Below are positions 44,182-52,857 of a DNA stretch of 64,000 nucleotides, in pieces. The notes beneath the pieces are model-generated. The model was not told the DNA's origin, searched no databases, and worked only from the letters and a program-made list of their open reading frames with translations. Every line of letters begins with the position of its first letter. Positions within the stretch are counted from its first letter, which is position 1. This DNA comes from Pontibacter ummariensis (lineage in GTDB: Bacteria > Bacteroidota > Bacteroidia > Cytophagales > Hymenobacteraceae): NCBI RefSeq assembly GCF_900188175.1, contig NZ_FZOQ01000006.1, positions 62,001-126,000 of the forward strand, written 5' to 3'. The translations under genes and the position numbers were made by a program.

Positions 44182-45456
44182 TTATACGAGCAGGTTCAGG
44201 AAGTCCTGCTTGCCATTCAGGTACTCATAGCCAAAGCCTTCCTCCGTCATCCGTTGCTTGATGCTTTCCACATCGTGCGGATGCTTTACCTCGACACCGA
44301 TAAAAACAGGGCCTTTTTCTTTGTTGTTTTTCTTGATGTACTGGAAATGGATGATGTCATCGTCCGGGTGCAACACCTGATTCACAAAGGTGCGGAGAGC
44401 CCCTGGCTTTTGGTTGAACGTCACCATAAAGTAATGTTTTAGTCCCTGGTGCCGCATGGCACGCTCCTTGATATCCTCCATGCGGGTGATATCATTGTTG
44501 CTGCCACTCACTACGCATACCACGTTTTTCCCTCTAATCTCCTCTGCGTAGCTTTTTAAGGCAGAGATGGATAAGGTGCCGGCTGGCTCCAATACAACTC
44601 CCTCCTCGTTATACATCTTCAGAATGTCCTCACAGATCTGTCCTTCCGGGATCAGGAGAATATCGTCCAGCAGTTCGCGGCAAATCTCAAAGGTAAGTTC
44701 CCCTGGGCATTTCACGGCTGCGCCATCCACAAAGCTGTCGATCTCGTCCAACATCAGGCGCTGTCCTTCCTTCACGGAGCGGTACATAGACGGGGCGCCC
44801 ATTGGTTGTACGCCGATCAGTTTTGTGTCGGGGCTCAGCTGTTTAAACACACTGGAAACACCCGAGGCGAGTCCTCCGCCTCCAATTGGCATGAAGAGGT
44901 AATCGATTGGAAAGGTCGCAGCTCTGAGGATCTCCAGCCCCACGGTTGCCTGTCCCTCCACGATAGCCATATCATCGAAAGGAGGAATAAAAGTGCTCCC
45001 GTGTGCATCTGAAAAAGCTTTGGCAGCCTGGAAAGTATCATCATAGGTGTTGCCGGTTAGTACGACCTCCACCTTATCCTTCCCAAACAGGCGCACTTTG
45101 TTTACTTTCTGAGCCGGTGTTTTAGCAGGCATAAAGATGTAGCCCTTGATCCCGAGCAACTGGCACGCGTAAGCCACCCCCTGTGCATGGTTTCCCGCGC
45201 TGGAGCAAACAATCTCCAGGTTGGGCTGCTCCTCTCGGGGCAGAGTGCACATCTTGTTGTAAGCTCCTCTGATCTTATAAGAGCGCACGATCTGCAGGTC
45301 TTCCCGCTTCAGGTAAATGTTTGCGCCGTACTGCTCTGACAGGGAGAGGTTCTGTAACAGTGGGGTTTTAGAGATAACGCCCTTTAGGTTCTTTGCCGCC
45401 TTCTCGACGTTTTCCAGATCCACTACGCGATCAAAAGAAACTACATCTTTATGCAT
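44182..45456 (-). CDS. ilvA: Threonine ammonia-lyase (threonine dehydratase)
   Basis: 424 residues. The N-terminal PLP domain has the Schiff-base lysine K61 in VRSYKIRGAYNKM and the phosphate-binding loop GGGGLASG. The C-terminal ~85 residues (HYFMVTFNQKPGALRTFVNQV) form a single ACT-like regulatory domain, where isoleucine normally inhibits. It deaminates threonine to 2-oxobutyrate, the entry to isoleucine. Located 11 bases after ilvC in the same operon. Confidence 0.95.
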   Translation of the reverse strand: MHKDVVSFDRVVDLENVEKAAKNLKGVISKTPLLQNLSLSEQYGANIYLKREDLQIVRSYKIRGAYNKMCTLPREEQPNLEIVCSSAGNHAQGVAYACQLLGIKGYIFMPAKTPAQKVNKVRLFGKDKVEVVLTGNTYDDTFQAAKAFSDAHGSTFIPPFDDMAIVEGQATVGLEILRAATFPIDYLFMPIGGGGLASGVSSVFKQLSPDTKLIGVQPMGAPSMYRSVKEGQRLMLDEIDSFVDGAAVKCPGELTFEICRELLDDILLIPEGQICEDILKMYNEEGVVLEPAGTLSISALKSYAEEIRGKNVVCVVSGSNNDITRMEDIKERAMRHQGLKHYFMVTFNQKPGALRTFVNQVLHPDDDIIHFQYIKKNNKEKGPVFIGVEVKHPHDVESIKQRMTEEGFGYEYLNGKQDFLNLLV

Positions 45457-45467
45457 TTGCTATACCT

Positions 45468-46508
45468 TTACTTGGAGCGTAGCTTTCTTACCACTGCTCC
45501 GGTTTGCCATAATTCTGATTCGCGCAGCTCCTTCAGTTCTGCTTCCAAGTCCTTGCGGTAGCCAGGGGTAGAACCTCTTTGGATAGTGCGCTCAGCCTCT
45601 TTACCAGACGCCACGCTATCATATAGCTCGTTCAATACCGGTAGCGTTGCTTCCCTAAACTTGCCTTTCCAGTCCAGGGCGCCGCGCTGCGCTGTAACGG
45701 AGCAGTTGGCGAACATCCAATCCATACCATTCTCGCCAACAAGCGGCACCAGGCTTTGTGTCAGTTCTTCCACCGTTTCATTAAACGCCTCAGAAGGGGA
45801 GTGGCCACGCTGCCGCAGTACTTGATACTGTGCCTCGATGATTCCTGCCAGGGCACCCATCAGCACACCTCGCTCGCCAGTAAGGTCACTGTATACTTCT
45901 TTTTTGAAGTCTGTCTCGAACAGATAACCGGACCCTACACCAATGCCCATCGCGATTGCTTTCTCATAAGCCTTCCCAGTCGCGTCCTGGTACACGGCAA
46001 ACGAAGAGTTGAGGCCACCGCCAGCCAGGAACAGCCTGCGCAGGCTGGTACCGCTACCTTTCGGGGCTACCAGGATCACATCCACATCAGTCGGAGGCAC
46101 TATGTTGGTTTGCTCTTTAAAAGTGATACCGAAGCCGTGGGAGAAGTAAAGGGTCTTACCAGGGGTTAGTCTTTCTTTCAGGGTAGGCCATACAGCAATC
46201 TGCCCGGCATCTGACAGGAGGTTCACCAGGATGGTGCCGCGCTCTGCCGCCTCTTCGATAGAAAAAAGTGTCTCTCCTTCTACAAAACCGTCGCTTACGG
46301 CTCTGTCCCAGGATGGAGAATCTTTGCGCTGGCCAACTATAACATTAAATCCATTGTCCCGCATATTAAGTGCCTGTCCGGGGCCTTGCACACCGTATCC
46401 GATTACGGCGATAACCTCGTCTTTCAGTACTTCCTGCGCTTTTGATAGAGGAAATTCGTCACGGGTGATTACGGTTTCGTCTACTCCTCCGAAATTGATA
46501 GTTGCCAT
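45468..46508 (-). CDS. ilvC: Ketol-acid reductoisomerase
   Basis: 346 residues. Rossmann motif GYGVQGPGQALNMRD with the cofactor loop VGQRKDSPSW; Arg and Ser there fit NADPH use, as in most KARIs. Acidic Mg-binding residues lie in YSDLTGERGVLMG (D and E). It converts acetolactate or acetohydroxybutyrate to the dihydroxy acid for valine, leucine and isoleucine. The 149-base gap to ilvN contains no terminator, so it is transcribed with the operon. Confidence 0.95.
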   Translation of the reverse strand: MATINFGGVDETVITRDEFPLSKAQEVLKDEVIAVIGYGVQGPGQALNMRDNGFNVIVGQRKDSPSWDRAVSDGFVEGETLFSIEEAAERGTILVNLLSDAGQIAVWPTLKERLTPGKTLYFSHGFGITFKEQTNIVPPTDVDVILVAPKGSGTSLRRLFLAGGGLNSSFAVYQDATGKAYEKAIAMGIGVGSGYLFETDFKKEVYSDLTGERGVLMGALAGIIEAQYQVLRQRGHSPSEAFNETVEELTQSLVPLVGENGMDWMFANCSVTAQRGALDWKGKFREATLPVLNELYDSVASGKEAERTIQRGSTPGYRKDLEAELKELRESELWQTGAVVRKLRSK

Positions 46509-46657
46509 TTTAATTTAGCTCGTTTTAAGGTTAGTAATTATTTCTTTTATAAGGGACATAAGATAAAAGACGAAGGACTGTAGGAGGCTTTATGCTGCGG
46601 AATGATTCCCTTGTAAGGCGCTCTTGTCTTTTGTCAAAGATCTTCTGTCGTAAAAAT

Positions 46658-47266
46658 CTACATTGAAAAAACTTTGTCGCGGCTGTTGAGGTACTCGTTC
46701 TCGCTTACTTCGTGGCCGGGCTCTGTTCGCTCAAACTCACGCAGCTTTCGGTTAAAGCCTTCGCTGTGCTTGATAATCGCGATGCGGGCGCTTCGAACAA
46801 ACTCTATCAGCCCAAAAGGCTGCAGCACCTTGATCAGGTTGTCCGTTTCTTCGCGGTGGCCGGTTGTTTCGAACACGGTGTAGTCCTTGCGGATCACCAC
46901 AGCGCGGGCACCATTCTCACGGAGCAGTCGCTCTACCAGCGCTTTCTCGGCGATCACGTCTGTGGGTACCTTGTACAGGGCCATTTCCTGCCAGATCACC
47001 TCCTCGTTCGTGTTATAGTACACTTTGAGTACCTCCACCTGTTTCTCTATCTGCTTTGCCAGTTTCGACACGACCTCCTCTGTTTCGTGTATTACGATGC
47101 TGAAGCGGTGGATTCCCTCTATCTCGGAGGGGGAGGTGTTCAGGCTGTCGACATTGATCTTTCGCCGGGAGAAAATGATGGCGATGCGGTTGAGCAGGCC
47201 TATCTGGTTCTCCGTGTAAACGGTGATGTTAAATTCCTTCCTGTCGATATGATTCGCATTGCTCAT
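46658..47266 (-). CDS. ilvN: Acetolactate synthase regulatory subunit
   Basis: 202 residues. The N-terminal ACT domain begins FNITVYTENQIGLLNRIAIIFSRRKINVDSL (landmark residues) and binds valine in the family. The remaining ~115 residues form the usual C-terminal dimerisation part, longer than in the ~90-residue enterobacterial IlvN. It regulates and activates the large subunit IlvB, encoded 38 bases upstream. Confidence 0.93.
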   Translation of the reverse strand: MSNANHIDRKEFNITVYTENQIGLLNRIAIIFSRRKINVDSLNTSPSEIEGIHRFSIVIHETEEVVSKLAKQIEKQVEVLKVYYNTNEEVIWQEMALYKVPTDVIAEKALVERLLRENGARAVVIRKDYTVFETTGHREETDNLIKVLQPFGLIEFVRSARIAIIKHSEGFNRKLREFERTEPGHEVSENEYLNSRDKVFSM

Positions 47267-47304
47267 AACTCTTTCTTTAATCGGTTTCCACTTTCGCAGA
47301 AGAA

Positions 47305-49038
47305 TTACTTAAGTCTTATCTCGCTCACGCTACACCCTTGTGGTACCATCGGGAACACATTGTTCTCTTTGGTCACCATTACTTCCAAGAGGAAAGAGCC
47401 CGGGTGCTGGAGCATTTCCCGTAGTGCGCTTTGCAGGTCTTCTCTTTTAGAGATGCTCTTGCCGGCAATGCCATAACCGCTTGCCACTTTCACAAAGTCA
47501 GGGCTGGTAATGTCTACAAAAGAGTAGCGCCTGTCGTGGAAGAGTTCCTGCCACTGCCGTACCATTCCCAGAAACTGGTTGTTCAGAATGATCATTTTCA
47601 CGTCCGCGCCACTCTGCATTATAGTGCCGAGTTCCTGTAAGGTCATCTGAAAGCCTCCGTCGCCGGCCACGGCTACTACTGTTCTGTTTGGTGCGCCGAA
47701 CTTGGCTCCAATGGCTGCAGGCAAAGCAAAACCCATGGTGCCAAGGCCACCGCTGGTAATATTACTGCGGGTGTGGTTAAGTTTAGCATAGCGGCAGGCT
47801 ACCATCTGGTGCTGCCCAACGTCGCTTACAATAATGGCGTCCCCGTTGGTGAGCGTGTTCAGTTGCTGGAATACTTCGCCCATGGTGAGTTCTTCGGAGG
47901 CCGGGTGCAGTTCGTCCTGAATCACGGCAGCGATTTCTTCCGCCTCATACATTCTGAACTTCTCCAGCCACGCGCTGTGCTTTTTTTGTTGTACCAGCTC
48001 AGTCAGCAGGGGCAGCGTTTCTTTGCAGTCGCCCCACACGGGCACCGTGGTCTCTACGTTTTTGCCGATCTCAGCCGGGTCAATGTCCAGGTGAATGATC
48101 TTTGCCTGTTTGGCATATTTATCCAGCCTGCCGGTTACGCGGTCATCGAAGCGCATCCCGATGGCAATAAGCACATCACACTCGTTGGTTAACACGTTGG
48201 GGCCGTAGTTGCCGTGCATGCCCAGCATGCCCACGTTCAGGTAATGATCGCTTGGCAGCGCCCCGGCGCCCATAATCGTCCAGGCAGATGGTATGCCCGC
48301 CTTTTCGACAAAGGCCTTAAACTCCTGCTCGGCCGAGCCTAGCATTACGCCCTGTCCCCATAACACAAAAGGCTTCTGCGCCTGGTTGATCAGTTCTGCA
48401 GCCTGTTCGATGTACTCTTTGCGAACAATTGGTTTAGGGCGGTAGCTGCGTATGTGCTGACAAGGTGTATAACCTTTGAAGTCGAATTTCTGCAGTTGGG
48501 CGTTCTTTGTGATGTCGACCAGTACAGGCCCTGGCCGGCCGCTTTTGGCAATGTAAAAGGCTTTGGCCAGCACCTCGGGTATTTCAGAGGCTTCTGTTAC
48601 CTGGTAGTTCCATTTGGTTACAGGGGCTGTGATGCTGACCACGTCTGCTTCCTGAAAGGCATCGGTACCTAACAGGTGCGCGAACACCTGCCCGGTAATA
48701 CACACGAGCGGCGTGCTGTCGATCATCGCATCTGCCAGACCCGTTACCAGGTTAGTGGCTCCCGGGCCGCTGGTGGCAAACACGACGCCTACCTTACCGG
48801 AAGAGCGGGCATAGCCCTGCCCGGCGTGTATGCCCCCCTGCTCATGCCGTACCAGCACGTGGTTTACTTTGTCCTGGTAATCATACAAGGCATCGTAGAC
48901 AGGCATGATAGCCCCTCCAGGATATCCGAAAATGGTATCTACTTTTTCTTCAAGAAGCGAAAGAATGAGTGCTTCCGCCCCTGATTTTGTTTGTACATCC
49001 TCAAGCAATTCCGGAGCTCGGTTCTCTTTCGTTAACAT
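47305..49038 (-). CDS. ilvB: Acetolactate synthase catalytic subunit
   Basis: 577 residues. The thiamine-diphosphate enzyme shows the catalytic Glu in VLVRHEQGG, the [14 protein letters not shown] start, and the ThDP/Mg motif [14 protein letters not shown] with NNQFLGM. It condenses pyruvate to acetolactate (or with 2-oxobutyrate to acetohydroxybutyrate), using FAD as a structural cofactor. Its ATG lies inside the end of ilvD, a 38-base overlap, suggesting coupled translation. Confidence 0.96.
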   Translation of the reverse strand: MLTKENRAPELLEDVQTKSGAEALILSLLEEKVDTIFGYPGGAIMPVYDALYDYQDKVNHVLVRHEQGGIHAGQGYARSSGKVGVVFATSGPGATNLVTGLADAMIDSTPLVCITGQVFAHLLGTDAFQEADVVSITAPVTKWNYQVTEASEIPEVLAKAFYIAKSGRPGPVLVDITKNAQLQKFDFKGYTPCQHIRSYRPKPIVRKEYIEQAAELINQAQKPFVLWGQGVMLGSAEQEFKAFVEKAGIPSAWTIMGAGALPSDHYLNVGMLGMHGNYGPNVLTNECDVLIAIGMRFDDRVTGRLDKYAKQAKIIHLDIDPAEIGKNVETTVPVWGDCKETLPLLTELVQQKKHSAWLEKFRMYEAEEIAAVIQDELHPASEELTMGEVFQQLNTLTNGDAIIVSDVGQHQMVACRYAKLNHTRSNITSGGLGTMGFALPAAIGAKFGAPNRTVVAVAGDGGFQMTLQELGTIMQSGADVKMIILNNQFLGMVRQWQELFHDRRYSFVDITSPDFVKVASGYGIAGKSISKREDLQSALREMLQHPGSFLLEVMVTKENNVFPMVPQGCSVSEIRLK

Positions 49039-50719
49039 ACGCCTCTTCTAAATCTGTTATACATCCGTTACTTGCGTCGCTTACCGTTTTAATGTACTTC
49101 TGCAACACGCCTCTTTTCACCCTAGCCTGTGGGGCTACCCATTTGTCGCGACGCAAGGCTAGCAGGGCCTCGTCCACGTGCAGGTGCACGGTATTGGTTG
49201 CTGCATCCAGGGTAATAATATCCCCTTCTTCCACTAGTGCGATGTTGCCGCCATCAAAGGCTTCCGGCGTAACATGGCCAATCACAAAGCCATGCGTACC
49301 GCCAGAGAAACGCCCGTCGGTGATCAAAGCTACTTTATCGCCCAAACCGGCTCCCATAATGGCAGAGGTTGGCTTCAGCATCTCTGGCATGCCCGGTCCA
49401 CCTTTTGGCCCGACATAGCGGATAACGACAACGTTACCTGCCTTTACTTTATTCACTTTCAGGCCTTCGTTCAGTTCTTCTTCAGAGTTGAATACCACGG
49501 CTGGCCCTTCAAATCGCAGGCCTTCTTTTCCGCTGATTTTGGCCACGCCGCCTTTAGTAGCCAAGTTGCCGTACAGGATCTGGATATGCCCATCAGCTTT
49601 GATAGGATTCGAGAGCGGCCTTAACAGGTCCTGCTCTTCCCCCAGTGGCTTTACATCCGCCAGGTTCTCTGCCACCGTTTTGCCTGTTACTGTCAATAGG
49701 TCACCGTTGATGAGGCCCTCATTCAGGAGCGTCTTCATCACAGCCGGTACACCGCCCAAGGCGCACAGATCTTCCATCAGGTACTTACCGCTTGGCTTTA
49801 GGTCGCCCAACACAGGTACCCGGTTACTTACTGCCTGGAAATCGTCCAATGTTAGTTTAATGCCTGCCGCGCTGGCGATGGCAATGAGGTGTATCACCGC
49901 GTTTGTGGACCCGCCCAGCACCGTGATCAGGACCATCGCGTTCTCAAAGGCCTCACGCACCAGAATGTCGCTCGGCTTGATGTCCTTCTCCAGCAGGTTC
50001 AGCAGGTATTTGCCCGTCTGAAGGCACTCCTCGCGTTTTTGCTGGCTTACAGCCGGCAACGAGGAGGTATAAGGGATGGCCATGCCGAGGGCTTCTGCGG
50101 CAGAGGCCATGGTATTGGCCGTGTACATGCCCCCACAGGCCCCGGGGCCGGGGCAGGCATTGCGGATGATGCCGCGGTAATCCTCTTCTGATATGTTCCC
50201 GTTCAGTTTCTGGCCATAAGCTTCGAAACAGGAAACGATATTTAATTTTTCCCCTTTAAACATCCCTCCTTTGATGGTGCCACCATACACCATGAGGGAT
50301 GGTCTGTTCAGGCGGGCCATGGCGATGAGGGAGCCGGGCATGTTTTTATCACAGCCTACCACGCAAGCCAAGGCATCGTAGTTATGGGCTCCTGAGATAG
50401 TCTCAATGGAGTCGGCAATCACTTCTCTTGATACCAGCGAGTAGCGCATGCCTTCCGTACCGTTGGTAATGCCATCGCTCACACCAATGGTATTAAAGCG
50501 CAGGCCCACCATCCCTAATTGGCTTACTCCTTTCTTTACCTCGTCTGCGAGACCGTCGAGGTGCATGTTACAGGTGTTCCCTTCAAAGCCTGTAGAGCAG
50601 ATACCCACAAAGGGCTTCCGCAGGTCTTCTTCAGATAAACCCGAACCAATGAGCATGGCCTGTGAGGCTGGCAAACTGTCATCCTGGGTGTAGATGCGGC
50701 TATATTTATTCAAGGTCAT
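49001..50719 (-). CDS. ilvD: Dihydroxy-acid dehydratase
   Basis: 572 residues. Iron-sulfur cysteines are visible in [11 protein letters not shown] and [16 protein letters not shown]; a third lies in [16 protein letters not shown]. The family's C-terminal PAQARVKRG-like segment is present as [14 protein letters not shown]. It dehydrates dihydroxy acids to the 2-keto acids of valine and isoleucine. It is the first structural gene of the operon, behind a leader of about 730 bases with two attenuators. Confidence 0.96.
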   Translation of the reverse strand: MTLNKYSRIYTQDDSLPASQAMLIGSGLSEEDLRKPFVGICSTGFEGNTCNMHLDGLADEVKKGVSQLGMVGLRFNTIGVSDGITNGTEGMRYSLVSREVIADSIETISGAHNYDALACVVGCDKNMPGSLIAMARLNRPSLMVYGGTIKGGMFKGEKLNIVSCFEAYGQKLNGNISEEDYRGIIRNACPGPGACGGMYTANTMASAAEALGMAIPYTSSLPAVSQQKREECLQTGKYLLNLLEKDIKPSDILVREAFENAMVLITVLGGSTNAVIHLIAIASAAGIKLTLDDFQAVSNRVPVLGDLKPSGKYLMEDLCALGGVPAVMKTLLNEGLINGDLLTVTGKTVAENLADVKPLGEEQDLLRPLSNPIKADGHIQILYGNLATKGGVAKISGKEGLRFEGPAVVFNSEEELNEGLKVNKVKAGNVVVIRYVGPKGGPGMPEMLKPTSAIMGAGLGDKVALITDGRFSGGTHGFVIGHVTPEAFDGGNIALVEEGDIITLDAATNTVHLHVDEALLALRRDKWVAPQARVKRGVLQKYIKTVSDASNGCITDLEEAYVNEREPSSGIA

Positions 50720-51139
50720 TTTTACTTGGCTTAGTAATTCTGCTTTGGTTACAAGCTCGCGCCGGCACTGTTAACAAGGAGTCTGTTTCGTCTCTCTTTG
50801 TTCCTGAGTGGCAGGAACGCGGCTTTGTTTAGATTACAATTTACTTGGGATTATCCCTGCCCCTGAAACCAACGCTTTCGCTTTTCACTATTTCTAAAGT
50901 CTCTTTTTTTGCGTCTATTTGCCTTAATTGCAGCTTTTTGCCCCTTTGTCGATACAATCTCTAACTGTCATTTTTAATGGACTACAACTGTTAAGCAAAG
51001 CAATTAAGAGGCTGGGAAGAGGTGCTCTAGGGCGGTAGCTGTCTGACTCTTGTAAACTTCTCCCCCCAAGGCACGGGTATTTTACTATTTGCGGGCATCT
51101 TATCTTTTGTTTTAAGGTGTAAGGATATGTGGACTAAAC
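50720..51139. other. Untranslated spacer between the second ilv attenuator and ilvD
   Basis: About 420 bases. No Bacteroidota promoter found on the minus strand and no further branched-chain-rich open frame. A small perfect 7-base hairpin (GTTCCTG...CAGGAAC, 50800-50818) is the only local structure I noticed. Confidence 0.45.
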
Positions 51140-51177
51140 AAAAAAGCCTTTCTGACCACCGGGGCAGAAAGGCTTTT
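51140..51177 (-). terminator. Second ilv attenuator terminator
   Basis: Minus strand: 13-base arms (51177-51165 and 51154-51142), a 10-base GC-rich loop and a run of T (51145-51140). It lies 23 bases after the stop codon of the second leader peptide. The competing antiterminator pairs leader bases 51211-51204 with 51163-51156 (8 pairs), 51199-51197 with 51167-51165, and 51193-51190 with 51173-51170. That covers the 5' arm and loop. Confidence 0.8.
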
Positions 51178-51199
51178 GCATATAAAGAGGCCTGTCCTG

Positions 51200-51268
51200 T
51201 CAACCCGGTGGGGGTAGAGGAGAAATGACAAGAATCAGAATGACTACTATGATGGAAGAGAGAAGCAT
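51200..51268 (-). CDS. ilv leader peptide 2 (branched-chain rich)
   Basis: 22 codons from ATG (51268) to TGA (51202-51200). Thirteen of 22 residues are Ile, Val or Leu, with a nearly unbroken run at positions 6-15 (I-I-V-V-I-L-I-L-V-I). Pro-rich end. Directly followed by the hairpin terminator at 51140-51177. Size, composition and placement are those of an attenuation leader peptide whose translation senses charged Ile, Val and Leu tRNA. Its stop codon lies inside the sequence that can form the antiterminator. Confidence 0.75.
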   Translation of the reverse strand: MLLSSIIVVILILVISPLPPPG

Positions 51269-51301
51269 GCTGTGTATAAGTTAATTCGGGCGAGGCAGTA
51301 A

Positions 51302-51331
51302 ATAAAAAACCATCTCTTGCAGGAGATGGTT
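51302..51331 (-). terminator. First ilv attenuator terminator
   Basis: Minus strand: 9-base perfect arms (51331-51323, 51316-51308), 6-base loop, then six T. The competing antiterminator pairs 51377-51371 (GGAGATG) with 51328-51322 (CATCTCC), extended by 51368-51364 with 51334-51330. A shorter upstream pause hairpin can form between 51400-51394 and 51386-51380. Confidence 0.8.
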
Positions 51332-51369
51332 GCTGTTATCAAATTCTGATAGGGGTATTCTTTAGCAAT

Positions 51370-51441
51370 TCATCTCCGTCCCTGTGGTAAAATCACAAGG
51401 TTAATAATAATGCTGACGAAGAGTTGTGCTTGTTTGATCAT
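51370..51441 (-). CDS. ilv leader peptide 1 (branched-chain rich)
   Basis: 23 codons from ATG (51441) to TGA (51372-51370). Ten residues are branched-chain: I2, L7, V9, I11-I13, L15-V16-I17-L18. Three consecutive ATT codons sit in the middle. The start is only 8 bases after the -7 element, so the mRNA is nearly leaderless. The UGA stop lies within the antiterminator strand 51377-51364, so a ribosome reaching the stop would free the terminator. Fits an attenuation leader for Ile, Leu and Val supply. Confidence 0.75.
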   Translation of the reverse strand: MIKQAQLFVSIIINLVILPQGRR

Positions 51442-51449
51442 TGTAAAAG

Positions 51450-51479
51450 CAAAGCTAACAGTTTTTGGCAAAGTTCAAA
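51450..51479 (-). promoter_or_regulatory. Promoter of the ilv operon
   Basis: Minus strand TTTG (51479-51476), 18-base spacer, TAGCTTTG (51457-51450). Excellent match to the Bacteroidota consensus and positioned directly before leader peptide 1. Confidence 0.75.
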
Positions 51480-51721
51480 GTTTAGAAGAAGGTTTTTTTA
51501 GTTAACTGTAAGCTTTTAACTGTTGAGGGGTTCGTCTTCTCCGTTCGGCGGCTAATGTCGTGGCACACCTCAGCCTGTCTACGGTTCGCGCACTTTTCTT
51601 AGAGTTTCAGTGCTATGAAGGCATTATGGAGGAGCGGAAAAGGCTTCTGAAAGAAGGTTTTATAACTCGCTAAGATTAAAAGCGTTAGAAAGCTTATCTG
51701 AAATTTTGATGCTATAAAATT

Positions 51722-52768
51722 ATGGAAGACAACTTACGTGACGAACGAGGTTACACTGTTCCTGTAGCGGGGCCCCGGTATGGCACCGGCCTGGGCGTAT
51801 TTAAGCGAATATCCTGGGGGGCGGTTTTTGCAGGCCTGGTAGTAGCTTTGGTGGTGCAACTAGCCTGGAGCCTGTTGGGCTTGGGCATTGGCTTTGGAAC
51901 AATAAACCCCGTTGAGGAACAGGACCCCATGGCAGGACTCGGTACTGGAGCTCTTATCTGGTGGATAGTGAGCACGCTGGTTTCCCTGTTTATCGGGGGC
52001 TGGGTGGCAGGTAGACTGGCTGGTATGCCCACCACAGCAGACAGTATCCTGCATGGCATTATCACCTGGAGCCTGTTTACCTTACTCTCCTTTTACCTGC
52101 TCACAACTGCTGTAGGACGGGTACTAAGCGGTGTGGGCAGCCTGGTTGGAGATACGCTTTCACTGGCAGGCCGAGGCATTGCCGCAGTGGCACCTGAGGC
52201 GGCAAATGCTGTGCAGGGGCAACTACAGAACACTAACATCGATCTGTCGACTTTAAAACAGGAGGCCCGTCAGTTGTTGCGCCAGACAGGGAAAGAGGAG
52301 TTGCAACCGGAAAACCTGGAGGAAGAGGCGCAGCAGACTGCTAGTAATGTACAAGGCGCAGCAGGTGAGGCCGCTGCAAGTCCTCAGGCAGCAGGCTCTA
52401 CTTTTGATGCCGTGTTTGATAGGCTATACGGGCAAGGCCAGGACATTGTGAATGCGGCTGACCGTGAAGCAGCCATCAACATTGTAATGGAGCGAACGGG
52501 TAGAAGCAGAGCAGAGGCAGAGGAGGTCGTGAATGGCTGGGTCAACACTTACGAGCAGGCGAAAGCCCAGTACAAGGACACCAGAGCCCAGGTCGGGGCG
52601 CGTGCACAGGAGATAGGTGGAGACGTGGCATCGGCTGTGTCAAAAGCCGCTATCTATTCCTTCTTTGGGCTGCTGCTAGGAGCCATCGCCGCTGCGATAG
52701 GCGGTAAAGTGGGAGAGCCCAAAGACCTTGCTGTGGCTACGGGCGGTGGCGTGGTGAACAGGGACTGA
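51722..52768 (+). CDS. Membrane protein with two segments of glycine-rich helices, unknown
   Basis: 348 residues. Three N-terminal membrane segments (ISWGAVFAGLVVALVVQLAWSLLG, then IWWIVSTLVSLFIGGWVAG, then ITWSLFTLLSFYLL; landmarks) are followed by a long Ala/Gln/Glu-rich soluble region (about 150-300). It closes with a Gly-Ala helix (FFGLLLGAIAAAIGGKVG) like a glycine zipper. The N-terminal part resembles bacterial proteins often labelled PhnA-like or CAP-Gly, names that carry no functional evidence. Its gene start is divergent from the ilv operon across ~280 bases. Confidence 0.75.
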   Translation: MEDNLRDERGYTVPVAGPRYGTGLGVFKRISWGAVFAGLVVALVVQLAWSLLGLGIGFGTINPVEEQDPMAGLGTGALIWWIVSTLVSLFIGGWVAGRLAGMPTTADSILHGIITWSLFTLLSFYLLTTAVGRVLSGVGSLVGDTLSLAGRGIAAVAPEAANAVQGQLQNTNIDLSTLKQEARQLLRQTGKEELQPENLEEEAQQTASNVQGAAGEAAASPQAAGSTFDAVFDRLYGQGQDIVNAADREAAINIVMERTGRSRAEAEEVVNGWVNTYEQAKAQYKDTRAQVGARAQEIGGDVASAVSKAAIYSFFGLLLGAIAAAIGGKVGEPKDLAVATGGGVVNRD

Positions 52769-52802
52769 CATGGGTAGGATGACCATCTATAAGTCTTAAA
52801 AC

Positions 52803-52837
52803 AAAAGGCCAGCCGTATTAGTACGGCTGGCCTTTTT
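52803..52837. terminator. Bidirectional terminator, 51722 gene / typA
   Basis: 15-base arms (52803-52817, 52822-52836) with a 4-base loop between two convergent genes. Confidence 0.9.
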
Positions 52838-52857
52838 AGAAGCAGGATATGTAATGC

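Noticed and set aside
50800..50818. Small perfect hairpin in the ilv leader as a third attenuator
   Set aside because: No T-run follows on the minus strand and no branched-chain-rich open frame precedes it.
51136..51331. The two hairpins as ordinary gene-end terminators or a CRISPR-like repeat
   Set aside because: No gene ends just upstream on the minus strand other than the two leader frames, the stems differ in sequence, and their spacing to the leaders and alternative pairings fit attenuation better.
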